From an uncultured Rubrivivax sp. (GTDB taxonomy: Bacteria > Pseudomonadota > Gammaproteobacteria > Burkholderiales > Burkholderiaceae_C): DNA of 11,494 bases. The stretch is taken from assembly GCA_937975735.1 (NCBI GenBank), contig CALJUI010000415.1:1-11494 (forward strand). The letters run 5' to 3'. The translations under genes were made by a program, and so were the position numbers. This document shows positions 1 to 6,596 of the stretch, piece by piece (position 1 is the stretch's first letter; every line of letters begins with the position of its first letter). Under the pieces are notes generated by a model. It was not told where the DNA came from. It saw nothing but the letters and a program-made list of their open reading frames with translations, and ran no database searches.

Positions 1-132
1 CGGCGCTGCCGCTGCCGCGGCCGCGGCGCCTGGGAACGCCGGCGGCAGTGCCACCGGCGCGGGTGGGCGCTCCGGCGCGCTGCCGCAGGCCGCCAGCAGC
101 AACGTCAGCGCAAGGGTCGGCAAGGGTCTCAT
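1..132 (-). CDS. Outer-membrane efflux channel lipoprotein, N-terminal fragment
   Basis: Only the first 44 codons lie in the window; the gene runs off the left edge. The translation starts MRPLPTLALTLLLAACGS, a short lipoprotein signal peptide with a lipobox ending at Cys16 (L-A-A-C). An alanine/proline-rich stretch with eight consecutive Ala codons follows near the edge. The ATG overlaps the stop of the RND pump gene as ATGA (129-132), so the two are probably translationally coupled. A lipoprotein placed directly after an RND pump gene is the usual position of the NodT/OprM-type outer-membrane factor, the trimeric TolC-like channel that completes the efflux path. The signal peptide and overlap are seen directly; the channel identity is inferred from position because the conserved OMF domain is outside the window. 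Confidence 0.75.
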   Translation of the reverse strand, partial: MRPLPTLALTLLLAACGSAPERPPAPVALPPAFPGAAAAAAAAP

Positions 133-3100
133 GCGGCTGTCCCCTCGTGCGGCGGGTGCGCGTGGCTCGGCCGGGGCTTCCTGGCCAGCAGGCTGAAGAA
201 CAGCGGGATGAACACGGGCGCCACGAAGGTGGCGACGATCATCCCGCCGAACACGCCGGTGCCCATGCTCTGCCGCGCCGCCGCGCCGGCGCCGGTGGCC
301 AGCACCAGCGGCACGACGCCCAGCACGAAGGCCAGCGAGGTCATCACGATCGGCCGGAAGCGCAGCCGCGCCGCCTCGGCCGCGGCGTCCATCGCGCTCA
401 GCCCGGCCTCCATGCCCTGCATCGCGAACTCGGCGATCAGGATCGCGTTCTTCGCTGCCAGGCCGATCAGCACGATCAGCCCGATCTGGAAGTAGATGTC
501 GTTCTCCATGCCACGGATCGCGACGAAGCCCAATGCGCCGAGCAGCGCGAAGGGCACCGCCAGCACCACCGCCAGCGGCACGCCCCAGCGCTCGTAGAGC
601 GCCGCGAGGATCAGGTAGACCATGATCAGCGCGAAGCCGAAGGCGAAGATCGACGCGTTGCCGGTGCGCTTCTCCTGGAAGGCCTGCCCGGTCCACTCGA
701 TCGCGTAACCTGCCGGCAGCGTCGTGCGCGCGACCTCCTCGACCGCCGCGATCGCCTCGCCCGAACTGAAGCCCGGCTTGGCGTTGCCCAGCACCTTCGC
801 CGCGATGTAGCTGTTGTAGCGCTCGATCTGCTCGGGGCCGACGATCTCGCTGACCGAGATCAGCGCCTTCAGCGGAATCATCTGGCCGCTGCTCGCCGAT
901 CGCACGTACAGCCGGCCCAGGTCGCCCGGCTTGGAGCGGTAGGCCGCGTCGGCCTGCATCGTCACGCGGTAGGTTCGGCCGGCCTTGTTGAAGTCGTTGA
1001 CGTACAGCGAGCCCATCTGCGCCTGCAGCGCCGCGAAGACCTCGTTGATCGGCACGCCCAGCGCGATCGCCTTCTCGCGGTCGACCTCGACGCGCAGCTG
1101 CGGCACGGTCGGCCGGAAGAAGGTCTGCGTCGGCGTCAGCGCCGGGTGCTGCGCCAGCGCCGCCATGAAGTCCTGCGTCACGCGCGCCAGGCGCAGCGGG
1201 TCGGGGTCGGCGCGGCCCTGCACGTAGACCTCGTAGCCGCCGGCCTGGCCCAGGCCCTGGATCGGCGGCGGGTTGAAGGCGAAGGCGATGCCGTCGCCGA
1301 GCGCCGTGAAGCCGAGGCCGCTGACCTGGCCGGCGAGCTCGAAGGTCGTCTGCTGGCGCTGCTCCCAGGGCTTCATCGGGATGAAGATCGTCGCCGCGCT
1401 GCTCTTGCTGCCGCCGCCGATCAGGTCGAAGCCGTTGACGATGAAGATGTCCTTGATCGCCGGGTTGTCCTTGATCATCCCGCGCAACTGGTCGGTCGTC
1501 GCGCCGGTGCGCTCGAGCGTCGCGCCGTCGGGCAGCTGCGCCGCGGCGATGATGTAGCCCTGGTCCTCCGGCGGCACGAAGCTGCCGGGGATGCGCGCGA
1601 GCAGCCAGGCCACCGCGCCGATGATCGCCGCGAACAGCAGCAGCGCGAGCAGCCGGTGCGCCAGCGCCAGGTGCACCGCGCCGAGGAAGCGCCGCGTGAT
1701 CCAGCCGAAGGCGACATTGAAGGGCTTGAACAGCCGTTCGCTGCGCGCGCCGTGGCTGGCCTTGAGCAGGATCGCGCACAGCGCCGGCGTCAGCGTCAGC
1801 GCGACGATGCCCGACAGGATCACCGCCACCGTCACCGTCACCGCGAACTGTCGGTAGAGCTGGCCGGCGATGCCGCCGAGGAAGGCCACCGGGATGAACA
1901 CCGCCGACAGCACCAGCACGATGCCGATCACCGCGCCCTGGACCTCGCGCATCGCCTCGATGGCGGCGGCCATCGGCTCCATCTTCTCCTCGGAGATCAG
2001 GCGCTCGACGTTCTCCAGCACGACGATCGCGTCGTCGACGACGATGCCGATCGACAGCACCATCGCGAACAGCGTCAAGGTGTTGATCGAGAAGCCGAAC
2101 AGGTACAGCCCGGCGAAGGTTCCGATCAGCGACACCGGCACCGCCAGCATCGGGATCAGCGTCGCGCGCCAGGTCTGCAGGAAGACGAAGACCACGGCCA
2201 GCACGATCAGCGCGGCCTCGACGATGGTCGTCAGCACCTCCTTGATCGAGGCCGACACGAACAGCGTCGTGTCGTACGGGATCAGGTAGTCGACGCCGGG
2301 CGGGAAGCGGTCGCGCTTGAGTTCGGCGATCTTCTGGCGCACCGCCTCGCCGGTGTCCAGCGCATTGGCACCGCTGGCCAGCAGCACCGCCAGCGCGATC
2401 GCCGGCTGGCCGTTGACGCTGTTGGTGGCGTCGTAGCTCTGCGCGCCGAGCTCGACGCGGGCGACGTCCTTGATGCGCAGCACGCCGTTCGGCCCCGACG
2501 AACGCAGCACGATGTCGCCGAAGGCCTCGGCCTCGACGAGGCGGCCGCGCGCGGTCACGGTGAACTCGAGCTGCTGCCCCGGCGGGGACGGCGGCGCGCC
2601 GATCTTGCCGGCGGCGAACTGCGCGTTCTGCGCCTGCACCGCGGCGGCGATGTCGGCCGGCGTGACGCCGAGCGCGGCCATGCGGTCGGGCTGCAGCCAC
2701 AGCCGCATCGAGTAGTCGCGGGCGCCGAAGATGAAGACGTCGGCGGTGCCGGGCACGCGCTTGAGGTCGTCGACGATGTTCTGCGTCGAGTAGTTCGACA
2801 GGAACAGGGTGTCGCGCGACAGGTCGGGCGAGTTGACCGCGATGACGAGCAGGAAGTTGTTCGACTGCTTGGCGACCTGCACGCCGTTGCGCCGCACCTC
2901 GTCGGGCAGGCGCGGCGTCGCGCGCTGCACGCGGTTGTTGACGTTGAAGGTCGCCTTGTCGATGTCGGTGCCGACCTCGAAGGTGGCGGTGATCGTCATC
3001 TGGCCGTTCGACGCCGAGCTCGAGTTGAAGTACAGCAGCCCCTCGACGCCCGAGAGCTGCTCCTCGATCGGCGCGGCGACCGTGCGCGCCAGCGTCTCGG

Positions 3101-3263
3101 CCGACGCGCCGGGGTAGTTGGCGATGATCTGGACGGTGGGCGGGGCGATGTCCGGGTACTGGGCGATCGGCAGCGCACGCGCCGACACCAGGCCGGCGAG
3201 CACGAGCACGATGGCCAGCACGGTGGCGAAGACCGGCCGCTCGATGAAGAAGCGCGAGAACAT
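129..3263 (-). CDS. RND multidrug efflux pump, inner-membrane transporter (HAE-1/AcrB-type)
   Basis: This is a 1044-residue, full-length RND transporter that would export hydrophobic or amphiphilic compounds from the periplasm and inner membrane using proton flow. The start FFIERPVFATV and the sequence LPIAQYPDIAPPTV after TM1 are typical of the HAE-1 branch. One helix (about 10-30) precedes the first periplasmic porter region, six helices span about 345-556, a second porter/docking region with VPPEDQGY (563-570) follows, and TM8-12 lie at about 871-1026. The proton-relay residues are present: Asp410-Asp411 in IGIVVDDAIVV, Lys938 in IGLAAKNAIL, and Arg968/Thr975 in LRFRPIVMTSLAF. Some aromatic residues of the AcrB drug pocket seem kept (Phe607, Phe612), while the expected second switch-loop Phe is Leu614. 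A 13-nt gap separates it from the adaptor gene, with a GGA-type ribosome site before the ATG. The substrate cannot be told from the sequence. Confidence 0.97.
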   Translation of the reverse strand: MFSRFFIERPVFATVLAIVLVLAGLVSARALPIAQYPDIAPPTVQIIANYPGASAETLARTVAAPIEEQLSGVEGLLYFNSSSASNGQMTITATFEVGTDIDKATFNVNNRVQRATPRLPDEVRRNGVQVAKQSNNFLLVIAVNSPDLSRDTLFLSNYSTQNIVDDLKRVPGTADVFIFGARDYSMRLWLQPDRMAALGVTPADIAAAVQAQNAQFAAGKIGAPPSPPGQQLEFTVTARGRLVEAEAFGDIVLRSSGPNGVLRIKDVARVELGAQSYDATNSVNGQPAIALAVLLASGANALDTGEAVRQKIAELKRDRFPPGVDYLIPYDTTLFVSASIKEVLTTIVEAALIVLAVVFVFLQTWRATLIPMLAVPVSLIGTFAGLYLFGFSINTLTLFAMVLSIGIVVDDAIVVLENVERLISEEKMEPMAAAIEAMREVQGAVIGIVLVLSAVFIPVAFLGGIAGQLYRQFAVTVTVAVILSGIVALTLTPALCAILLKASHGARSERLFKPFNVAFGWITRRFLGAVHLALAHRLLALLLFAAIIGAVAWLLARIPGSFVPPEDQGYIIAAAQLPDGATLERTGATTDQLRGMIKDNPAIKDIFIVNGFDLIGGGSKSSAATIFIPMKPWEQRQQTTFELAGQVSGLGFTALGDGIAFAFNPPPIQGLGQAGGYEVYVQGRADPDPLRLARVTQDFMAALAQHPALTPTQTFFRPTVPQLRVEVDREKAIALGVPINEVFAALQAQMGSLYVNDFNKAGRTYRVTMQADAAYRSKPGDLGRLYVRSASSGQMIPLKALISVSEIVGPEQIERYNSYIAAKVLGNAKPGFSSGEAIAAVEEVARTTLPAGYAIEWTGQAFQEKRTGNASIFAFGFALIMVYLILAALYERWGVPLAVVLAVPFALLGALGFVAIRGMENDIYFQIGLIVLIGLAAKNAILIAEFAMQGMEAGLSAMDAAAEAARLRFRPIVMTSLAFVLGVVPLVLATGAGAAARQSMGTGVFGGMIVATFVAPVFIPLFFSLLARKPRPSHAHPPHEGTAA

Positions 3264-3276
3264 GGCGACGCGTCCG

Positions 3277-4467
3277 TCAGTTGCGTGCGCCGGAGGCCGC
3301 CGACGCGGGCGCCGCGGGCGGATCGCCGGCGACCTGCACCGCCGCGCCGGGGAACAGTTTCATCAGGTTGTTGGTGATGACCTTGTCGCCAGCCGCCAGG
3401 CCGCCGGTGATGACCCAGTCGCTGCCCTGCCAGGGGCCGGTCTGCACCGGCTTCGGCATCGCCTTGCCTTCCGCGCCGATGACCCAGACGAAGCGGCCCT
3501 GCTCGCCGCTCATCACCGCCGACTGCGGCACCAGGAAGCCCTCGGTGCGCCCCGAGGTCACGAGCACGCGCACGAACTGCCCGGGCAGCCAGGCGCCGTC
3601 GGGGTTCGGCAGCTCGGCGCGCATCGCCACCGTGCCCAGGCGCGGGTCGACCATCGAGCCGGCGAAGTCGAGCCGGCCGACGGTGGCGGTCGGCCGGCCG
3701 TCGGCGCCGATCAGCCGCACCTCGGCGCCGCGCGCCTTGCGCAGCGCCGCCGCTTCGGCCTCGGTCAGCGCGAATCTGGCGCGGATCGGGTGGGTCTGCA
3801 CGATCGTCGTCAGCAGGCCGCCGTCGGCGGCCGGACTGATCAGTGCGCCTTCGCTGCGCTGCGAACGCTGCGCGACGCCGCCGATCGGCGCGGCGACCTG
3901 GGTGTAGCCGGCGTTGAGCTGGGCCTCGCGCAGCTGCGCACGCGCGGCCAGCAGCGCCGCCTCGGCGGTCTTCAGCCCGCTGCCGGCGTCGTCGGCCTCG
4001 CGCTGGCTGATCGCGCGGTCCCTGATCAGCGCGGCCAAGCGCTCGTTCTCGCGCCGCGCCTGTTCGACCCTCGCCTCCTGCTGCGCCACCGTGGCCCGCG
4101 CGGCGTCGAGCGCGATGTCGAAGGGTGCAGGCTCGATCTGATAGAGCACGGCGCCGGCGCGCACCGCCTCGCCTTCGCGGAACAGCTGCTTGAGCAGCAC
4201 GCCGCCGACCCGGGCGCGCACCTCGACCTCGCGCTGGCCCTCGAGCGTGGCCACGGTCTCGATGCCGGCGGGCAGCTGCTGCGGCCTGGCTTCGACGACC
4301 GTCACCGGCATCGCCGGCGGCGGGCCACCGGCACCACCGCCCGGGCCGCCCTGGGCTGGTGCGCGGTCGCAACCGGCCAGCAGGACGACGACGGCCAGGC
4401 CGGCGGCGGCAGCGAGCGCTCGCTCGCGCGACAGGCGCAACGGGGGTCGATCGGGACGGTGATTCAA
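3277..4467 (-). CDS. RND efflux periplasmic adaptor lipoprotein (membrane fusion protein)
   Basis: This 396-residue adaptor bridges the RND pump and the outer-membrane channel. It begins with a signal peptide and lipobox L-A-G-C (Cys33), so it should be lipid-anchored in the inner membrane. A Gly/Pro-rich linker (40-53) follows, then the first half of the lipoyl domain (about 80-112, with VEVRARVGG and EGEAVRAG), an alpha-helical hairpin (about 115-183) rich in Ala, Glu and Arg, the second lipoyl half (YTQVAAPIGGVAQ, 188-200), a beta-barrel (about 205-300) and the membrane-proximal domain (about 300-378). The start is a TTG chosen because GAGGAG lies seven nucleotides upstream, the lipoprotein signal begins right after it, and no in-frame ATG fits. 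It is the first gene of the efflux operon. No TetR-, LysR- or MarR-type regulator gene lies beside it; the divergent neighbour is a stress protein. Confidence 0.95.
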   Translation of the reverse strand: MNHRPDRPPLRLSRERALAAAAGLAVVVLLAGCDRAPAQGGPGGGAGGPPPAMPVTVVEARPQQLPAGIETVATLEGQREVEVRARVGGVLLKQLFREGEAVRAGAVLYQIEPAPFDIALDAARATVAQQEARVEQARRENERLAALIRDRAISQREADDAGSGLKTAEAALLAARAQLREAQLNAGYTQVAAPIGGVAQRSQRSEGALISPAADGGLLTTIVQTHPIRARFALTEAEAAALRKARGAEVRLIGADGRPTATVGRLDFAGSMVDPRLGTVAMRAELPNPDGAWLPGQFVRVLVTSGRTEGFLVPQSAVMSGEQGRFVWVIGAEGKAMPKPVQTGPWQGSDWVITGGLAAGDKVITNNLMKLFPGAAVQVAGDPPAAPASAASGARN

Positions 4468-4474
4468 GACGGTT

Positions 4475-4480
4475 CTCCTC
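4475..4480 (-). promoter_or_regulatory. Ribosome binding site deciding the TTG start of the adaptor gene
   Basis: GAGGAG on the minus strand sits seven nucleotides before the TTG at 4467. It is a strong anti-SD match and is the main reason for accepting a non-ATG start there. The same GAGGAG motif precedes the substrate-binding protein gene near 9838. Confidence 0.8.
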
Positions 4481-4518
4481 GGGGCCGGGTCATCGCGCCG
4501 CGCCTGTTCTGGGGGTCA

Positions 4519-4535
4519 AGCATAGCGAGTGCCAA
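4519..4535 (-). promoter_or_regulatory. Candidate sigma-54 (-24/-12) promoter for the efflux operon
   Basis: Read on the minus strand, TTGGCAC (4535-4529) is followed by TCGCT and then ATGCT (4523-4519). The GG (4533-4532) and GC (4521-4520) dinucleotides are separated by exactly ten bases, the fixed spacing of sigma-54 promoters (consensus TGGCACG-N4-TTGCW). TGGCAC is a full match and TGC is present; mismatches are T for the G after TGGCAC and A for the first T of TTGC. Transcription would start near 4508, leaving a leader of about 40 nt that holds the GAGGAG site. A competing reading is that TATGCT (4524-4519) is an ordinary sigma-70 -10, but no good -35 is visible at 16-18 bp. This is a motif match only; no enhancer-binding-protein gene is in the window. 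Confidence 0.35.
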
Positions 4536-4613
4536 CCGCCGAGCTTGCCCGAGGCACGTTTCAGCCCTGTGCACGCCGGATGACAAATGAAAGACCCGCC
4601 TGCCCGGCCCGAG

Positions 4614-4629
4614 CTTGACATCGCTCAAG
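4614..4629 (+). promoter_or_regulatory. FNR/ANR-type box with spaced -10, upstream of the stress-protein gene
   Basis: CTTGACATCGCTCAAG is an inverted repeat: CTTGA and TCAAG flank six bases, which matches the TTGA-N6-TCAA core recognised by FNR, ANR and FixK regulators. The palindrome is centred at 4621.5. A weak -10 hexamer, TAACCT (4650-4655), begins after a 21-nt gap, which places the box close to -41.5 relative to a start near 4662. This is the class II activation geometry known for FNR promoters. The leader would be about 22 nt and carries GGAG (4673-4676) eight nucleotides before the ATG. Several universal stress protein genes in Pseudomonas aeruginosa are known to be Anr-controlled, which fits the downstream gene. 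Binding itself is inferred. Confidence 0.65.
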
Positions 4630-4684
4630 CCCCGGCGCGGGCCGAAGGCTAACCTGAAGCCTCCGCCGCATCGGAGTCGCCGCC

Positions 4685-5515
4685 ATGGACGCCATTCGCA
4701 CGATCCTCGTCCACATGGACTCGTCGCCTTGCAGCCGCATGCGGCTGCAGGTGGCCGCCCGGCTCGCCGGCCGCCTTGGCGCGCAGGCGACGGCGGCCTA
4801 CGCCGTCACGCCGACGCTGGTGGCCCACCCGAGTGGCTTCATGCCCGGCGGCGACGCCGGGGCGCTGCTGGTCGAGTTCGACGACCAGCGCCGCCGCGCG
4901 GCAAAGGCGCTGTTCGACGACGCCGTCGCCGGGGGCCTGTCCCATCTGCGCTGGCAGGACCTGGCCGAGGAGCCGGTGAACGCGATGCGCCGGGCGGCGC
5001 TGTACGCCGACCTGCTGGTGCTCGGCCAGCGCGAGCCGAAGGACGGCGTCCGCGACGTGCCGGCGGACTTCGTCTCGTCGGTGGTCATCGGCAGCGGCAC
5101 GCCGGCGCTGGTGCTGCCCTACATCCAGCGGTCGGACGAGATCGGCCGGCGGGTCATGCTGGCCTGGAAGGAAGCGCGCGAGGCGGCACGTGCGCTGATC
5201 GGCGCGATGCCGCTGCTGCGCTCGGCCGAACGCGTCGACGTCACGCTCTGGGACGAAGGCTACGGCGAGGACGCGGAGGTCGCCGCGCGCATCGAGACGC
5301 GACTGAAGGCGCAGGGCATCGAGGCCCGCATCCACCGCTGCGGGCCGCAGGGCGCCGACATGGGCGAGCAGCTGCTGTCGCGCGCGGCCGACCTCGACGT
5401 CGACCTGCTGGTGATGGGCTGCTACGGCCACTCGCGGGCCCGCGAGTGGGTGCTCGGCGGCGCCACGCACACGATCCTGACGTCGATGACGCTGCCGGTG
5501 CTGATGGCGCCCTGA
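4685..5515 (+). CDS. Universal stress protein, tandem UspA-domain type
   Basis: At 276 residues this is about twice a single UspA domain, and it shows two repeats of the fold. The N-terminal half starts with the usual first strand (IRTILVHMDSS) and ends with DLLVLGQRE and TPALVLPY at about 109-145, but lacks a clear nucleotide loop. The C-terminal half, starting at VMLAWKEAREA, carries DLLVMGCYGHSR followed by VLGGATHTIL, fitting the G-x2-G-x9-G pattern of ATP-binding UspA proteins. It is therefore probably a cytoplasmic nucleotide-binding stress protein whose second domain binds ATP and whose first is degenerate. GGAG eight nucleotides upstream supports the ATG. It is divergent from the efflux operon, preceded by an FNR-type box, and ends only eight bases from the convergent patatin gene. 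Its partners and biochemical role cannot be read from the sequence. Confidence 0.92.
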   Translation: MDAIRTILVHMDSSPCSRMRLQVAARLAGRLGAQATAAYAVTPTLVAHPSGFMPGGDAGALLVEFDDQRRRAAKALFDDAVAGGLSHLRWQDLAEEPVNAMRRAALYADLLVLGQREPKDGVRDVPADFVSSVVIGSGTPALVLPYIQRSDEIGRRVMLAWKEAREAARALIGAMPLLRSAERVDVTLWDEGYGEDAEVAARIETRLKAQGIEARIHRCGPQGADMGEQLLSRAADLDVDLLVMGCYGHSRAREWVLGGATHTILTSMTLPVLMAP

Positions 5516-5523
5516 GCCGCGTC

Positions 5524-6507
5524 TCAACCCCGGCGTTCGCCGACGAAGGGCGCCAGCGGCCTTGCCTTTGTGCGACGCAGCGTGTCCTCGGCCAGCGCGG
5601 TCAGCGTGCGCGCCGCCTCGGCCGAGGCGATGTCGATGCCCAGGCCGGCCTCGGGCGGCCAGTCGGCATCGAGCCGCAGGTAGCGGGGGCCGAGCCGGTC
5701 CTCGACCATCGCCTGCACGTGCTGCTGCTGCGCGGCGATCATCGTCAGCACCAGGCGGCCGTCCGACAGCCAGCTGACCGCGCCGGCCTGCGGGTCGTCG
5801 GCGCCCTCGAGCGGCCGGTAGTTCGACGTCGCGGTGCCGACCGACAGCATCGACACGCGGTCGAGGTCGATGCCCGCGAAGTGCTCGGCCTCGTGCAGCG
5901 CGACCTGGTCGGGGGCGACCGCGAACAGCCCGCCGTCGGCGTACAGCCGGCCGTCGATGGGCACGGCGGGGAAGTACGACGGCGCGGCGCAGGCGGCCAT
6001 CGCCACGTCGACGATCCGCGCCGCGGCGTCGCCCTCGGACGCCGGCACGTGCGGCGTCTTGAAGACCTTGGTGCGGCTGCGACCGACGTCGACGACCGGC
6101 ACGACGAAGGGGTGCAGCGCGTCGCCCAGCCGGTGGTCACCGAACTCGGCCTCGAGCGCGTCGCGCAGCGCCTCGCCGGAGTACTTCGGGCCCATCACCG
6201 AACGGCTGAGGTCGATCAGGCGACTGATCGCGCCCGACGGCAGCCCGCGGTGCGAGAACACCTTCGGCCCCTGCTCGACGAACAGGCGCACCAGCCGGTT
6301 CATCGGCACCTCGAAGGCCAGCGCCAGCCCGAGCACCGCGCCGATCGAGGTGCCGGCAATCAGGTCGAAGCGGCGGCCGAGCGGCTCGCCCAGCCGCTCC
6401 TCCATCCCGGCCAGCACGACCGCGGTGTACAGGCCGAGGAAGCCGCCGCCCGACAGCGCCAGGATGCGCCAGGGCGGATCGTCGCGGTCCTTCGTGTCTG
6501 GGCCCAT
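5524..6507 (-). CDS. Patatin-like phospholipase, CapV-like
   Basis: This patatin-fold lipid acyl hydrolase has 327 residues from the chosen ATG. The oxyanion-loop region is LALSGGGFLGLYTA (about 16-29), the nucleophile elbow is GTSIG with Ser54, and the catalytic Asp191 lies in ADGGLFA, so the Ser-Asp dyad is intact. The conserved Arg of the usual GGGxRG loop is Leu here (GGGFLG). The order of motifs, FDLIAGTSIGAVLGLALA, VFKTPH, AAPSYFPA and ALHEAEHF, resembles the cyclic-nucleotide-activated CapV phospholipases of CBASS more than secreted ExoU-like patatins; this is recognition by eye. No signal peptide is seen, so it should be cytoplasmic. No CD-NTase, Cap2 or Cap3 gene is near. An in-frame GTG at 6540 would add 11 residues but abuts an FNR-type box and lacks a ribosome site, so the ATG at 6507 is preferred. 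The gene is convergent with the stress protein and divergent from the membrane protein. Confidence 0.88.
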   Translation of the reverse strand: MGPDTKDRDDPPWRILALSGGGFLGLYTAVVLAGMEERLGEPLGRRFDLIAGTSIGAVLGLALAFEVPMNRLVRLFVEQGPKVFSHRGLPSGAISRLIDLSRSVMGPKYSGEALRDALEAEFGDHRLGDALHPFVVPVVDVGRSRTKVFKTPHVPASEGDAAARIVDVAMAACAAPSYFPAVPIDGRLYADGGLFAVAPDQVALHEAEHFAGIDLDRVSMLSVGTATSNYRPLEGADDPQAGAVSWLSDGRLVLTMIAAQQQHVQAMVEDRLGPRYLRLDADWPPEAGLGIDIASAEAARTLTALAEDTLRRTKARPLAPFVGERRG

Positions 6508-6540
6508 GGCGCGAGTCTGATGACTTCTGCCGCAGGGCAC

Positions 6541-6554
6541 TTGACCGAAGTCAA
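6541..6554. promoter_or_regulatory. Perfect FNR/ANR-type palindrome between two divergent genes
   Basis: TTGACCGAAGTCAA is a perfect inverted repeat of TTGAC around CGAA, and it contains the FNR/FixK core TTGA-N6-TCAA. It lies in the region between the patatin gene (minus) and the membrane protein gene (plus). Toward the patatin, CAGACT (6519-6514) follows after 21 nt, the same box-to-hexamer gap as at the stress-protein gene, and predicts a start at or next to the ATG at 6507. Toward the membrane protein, the best hexamer TAAGCT (6569-6574) lies only 14 nt away, a poorer fit, so activation in that direction is less certain. Confidence 0.6.
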
Positions 6555-6596
6555 CCCGCAGCCGACGCTAAGCTCGGCGCGGAACTGCCACGGACC

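Noticed and set aside
1..40. A GCN-repeat stretch at the left edge, considered as a microsatellite
   Set aside because: It is an in-frame polyalanine run just after the lipoprotein signal region and uses mixed Ala codons rather than a uniform repeat unit.
48..3377. A 1109-codon open frame on the plus strand opposite the RND pump
   Set aside because: Its product is low-complexity, rich in Arg, His, Asp and Gln, with no recognisable domain. It is the typical antisense shadow of a GC-rich gene; the minus-strand frame is a clear AcrB-type pump.
3118..4590. A 490-codon plus-strand frame across the adaptor gene and divergent region
   Set aside because: It is antisense to a well-supported adaptor gene and its composition is Arg/Gly/Ala-rich without motifs. 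It also runs through the predicted promoter region.
5516..5540. A CGGCG-TT-CGCCG hairpin near the stress protein / patatin junction, considered as a terminator
   Set aside because: The stem is only five pairs and there is no T-run on either strand. It lies inside the patatin coding end and is expected by chance in such GC-rich sequence.
6508..6540. An 11-residue N-terminal extension of the patatin from a GTG
   Set aside because: There is no ribosome site before the GTG, the GTG directly abuts an FNR-type box, and the family fold begins soon after the ATG at 6507.
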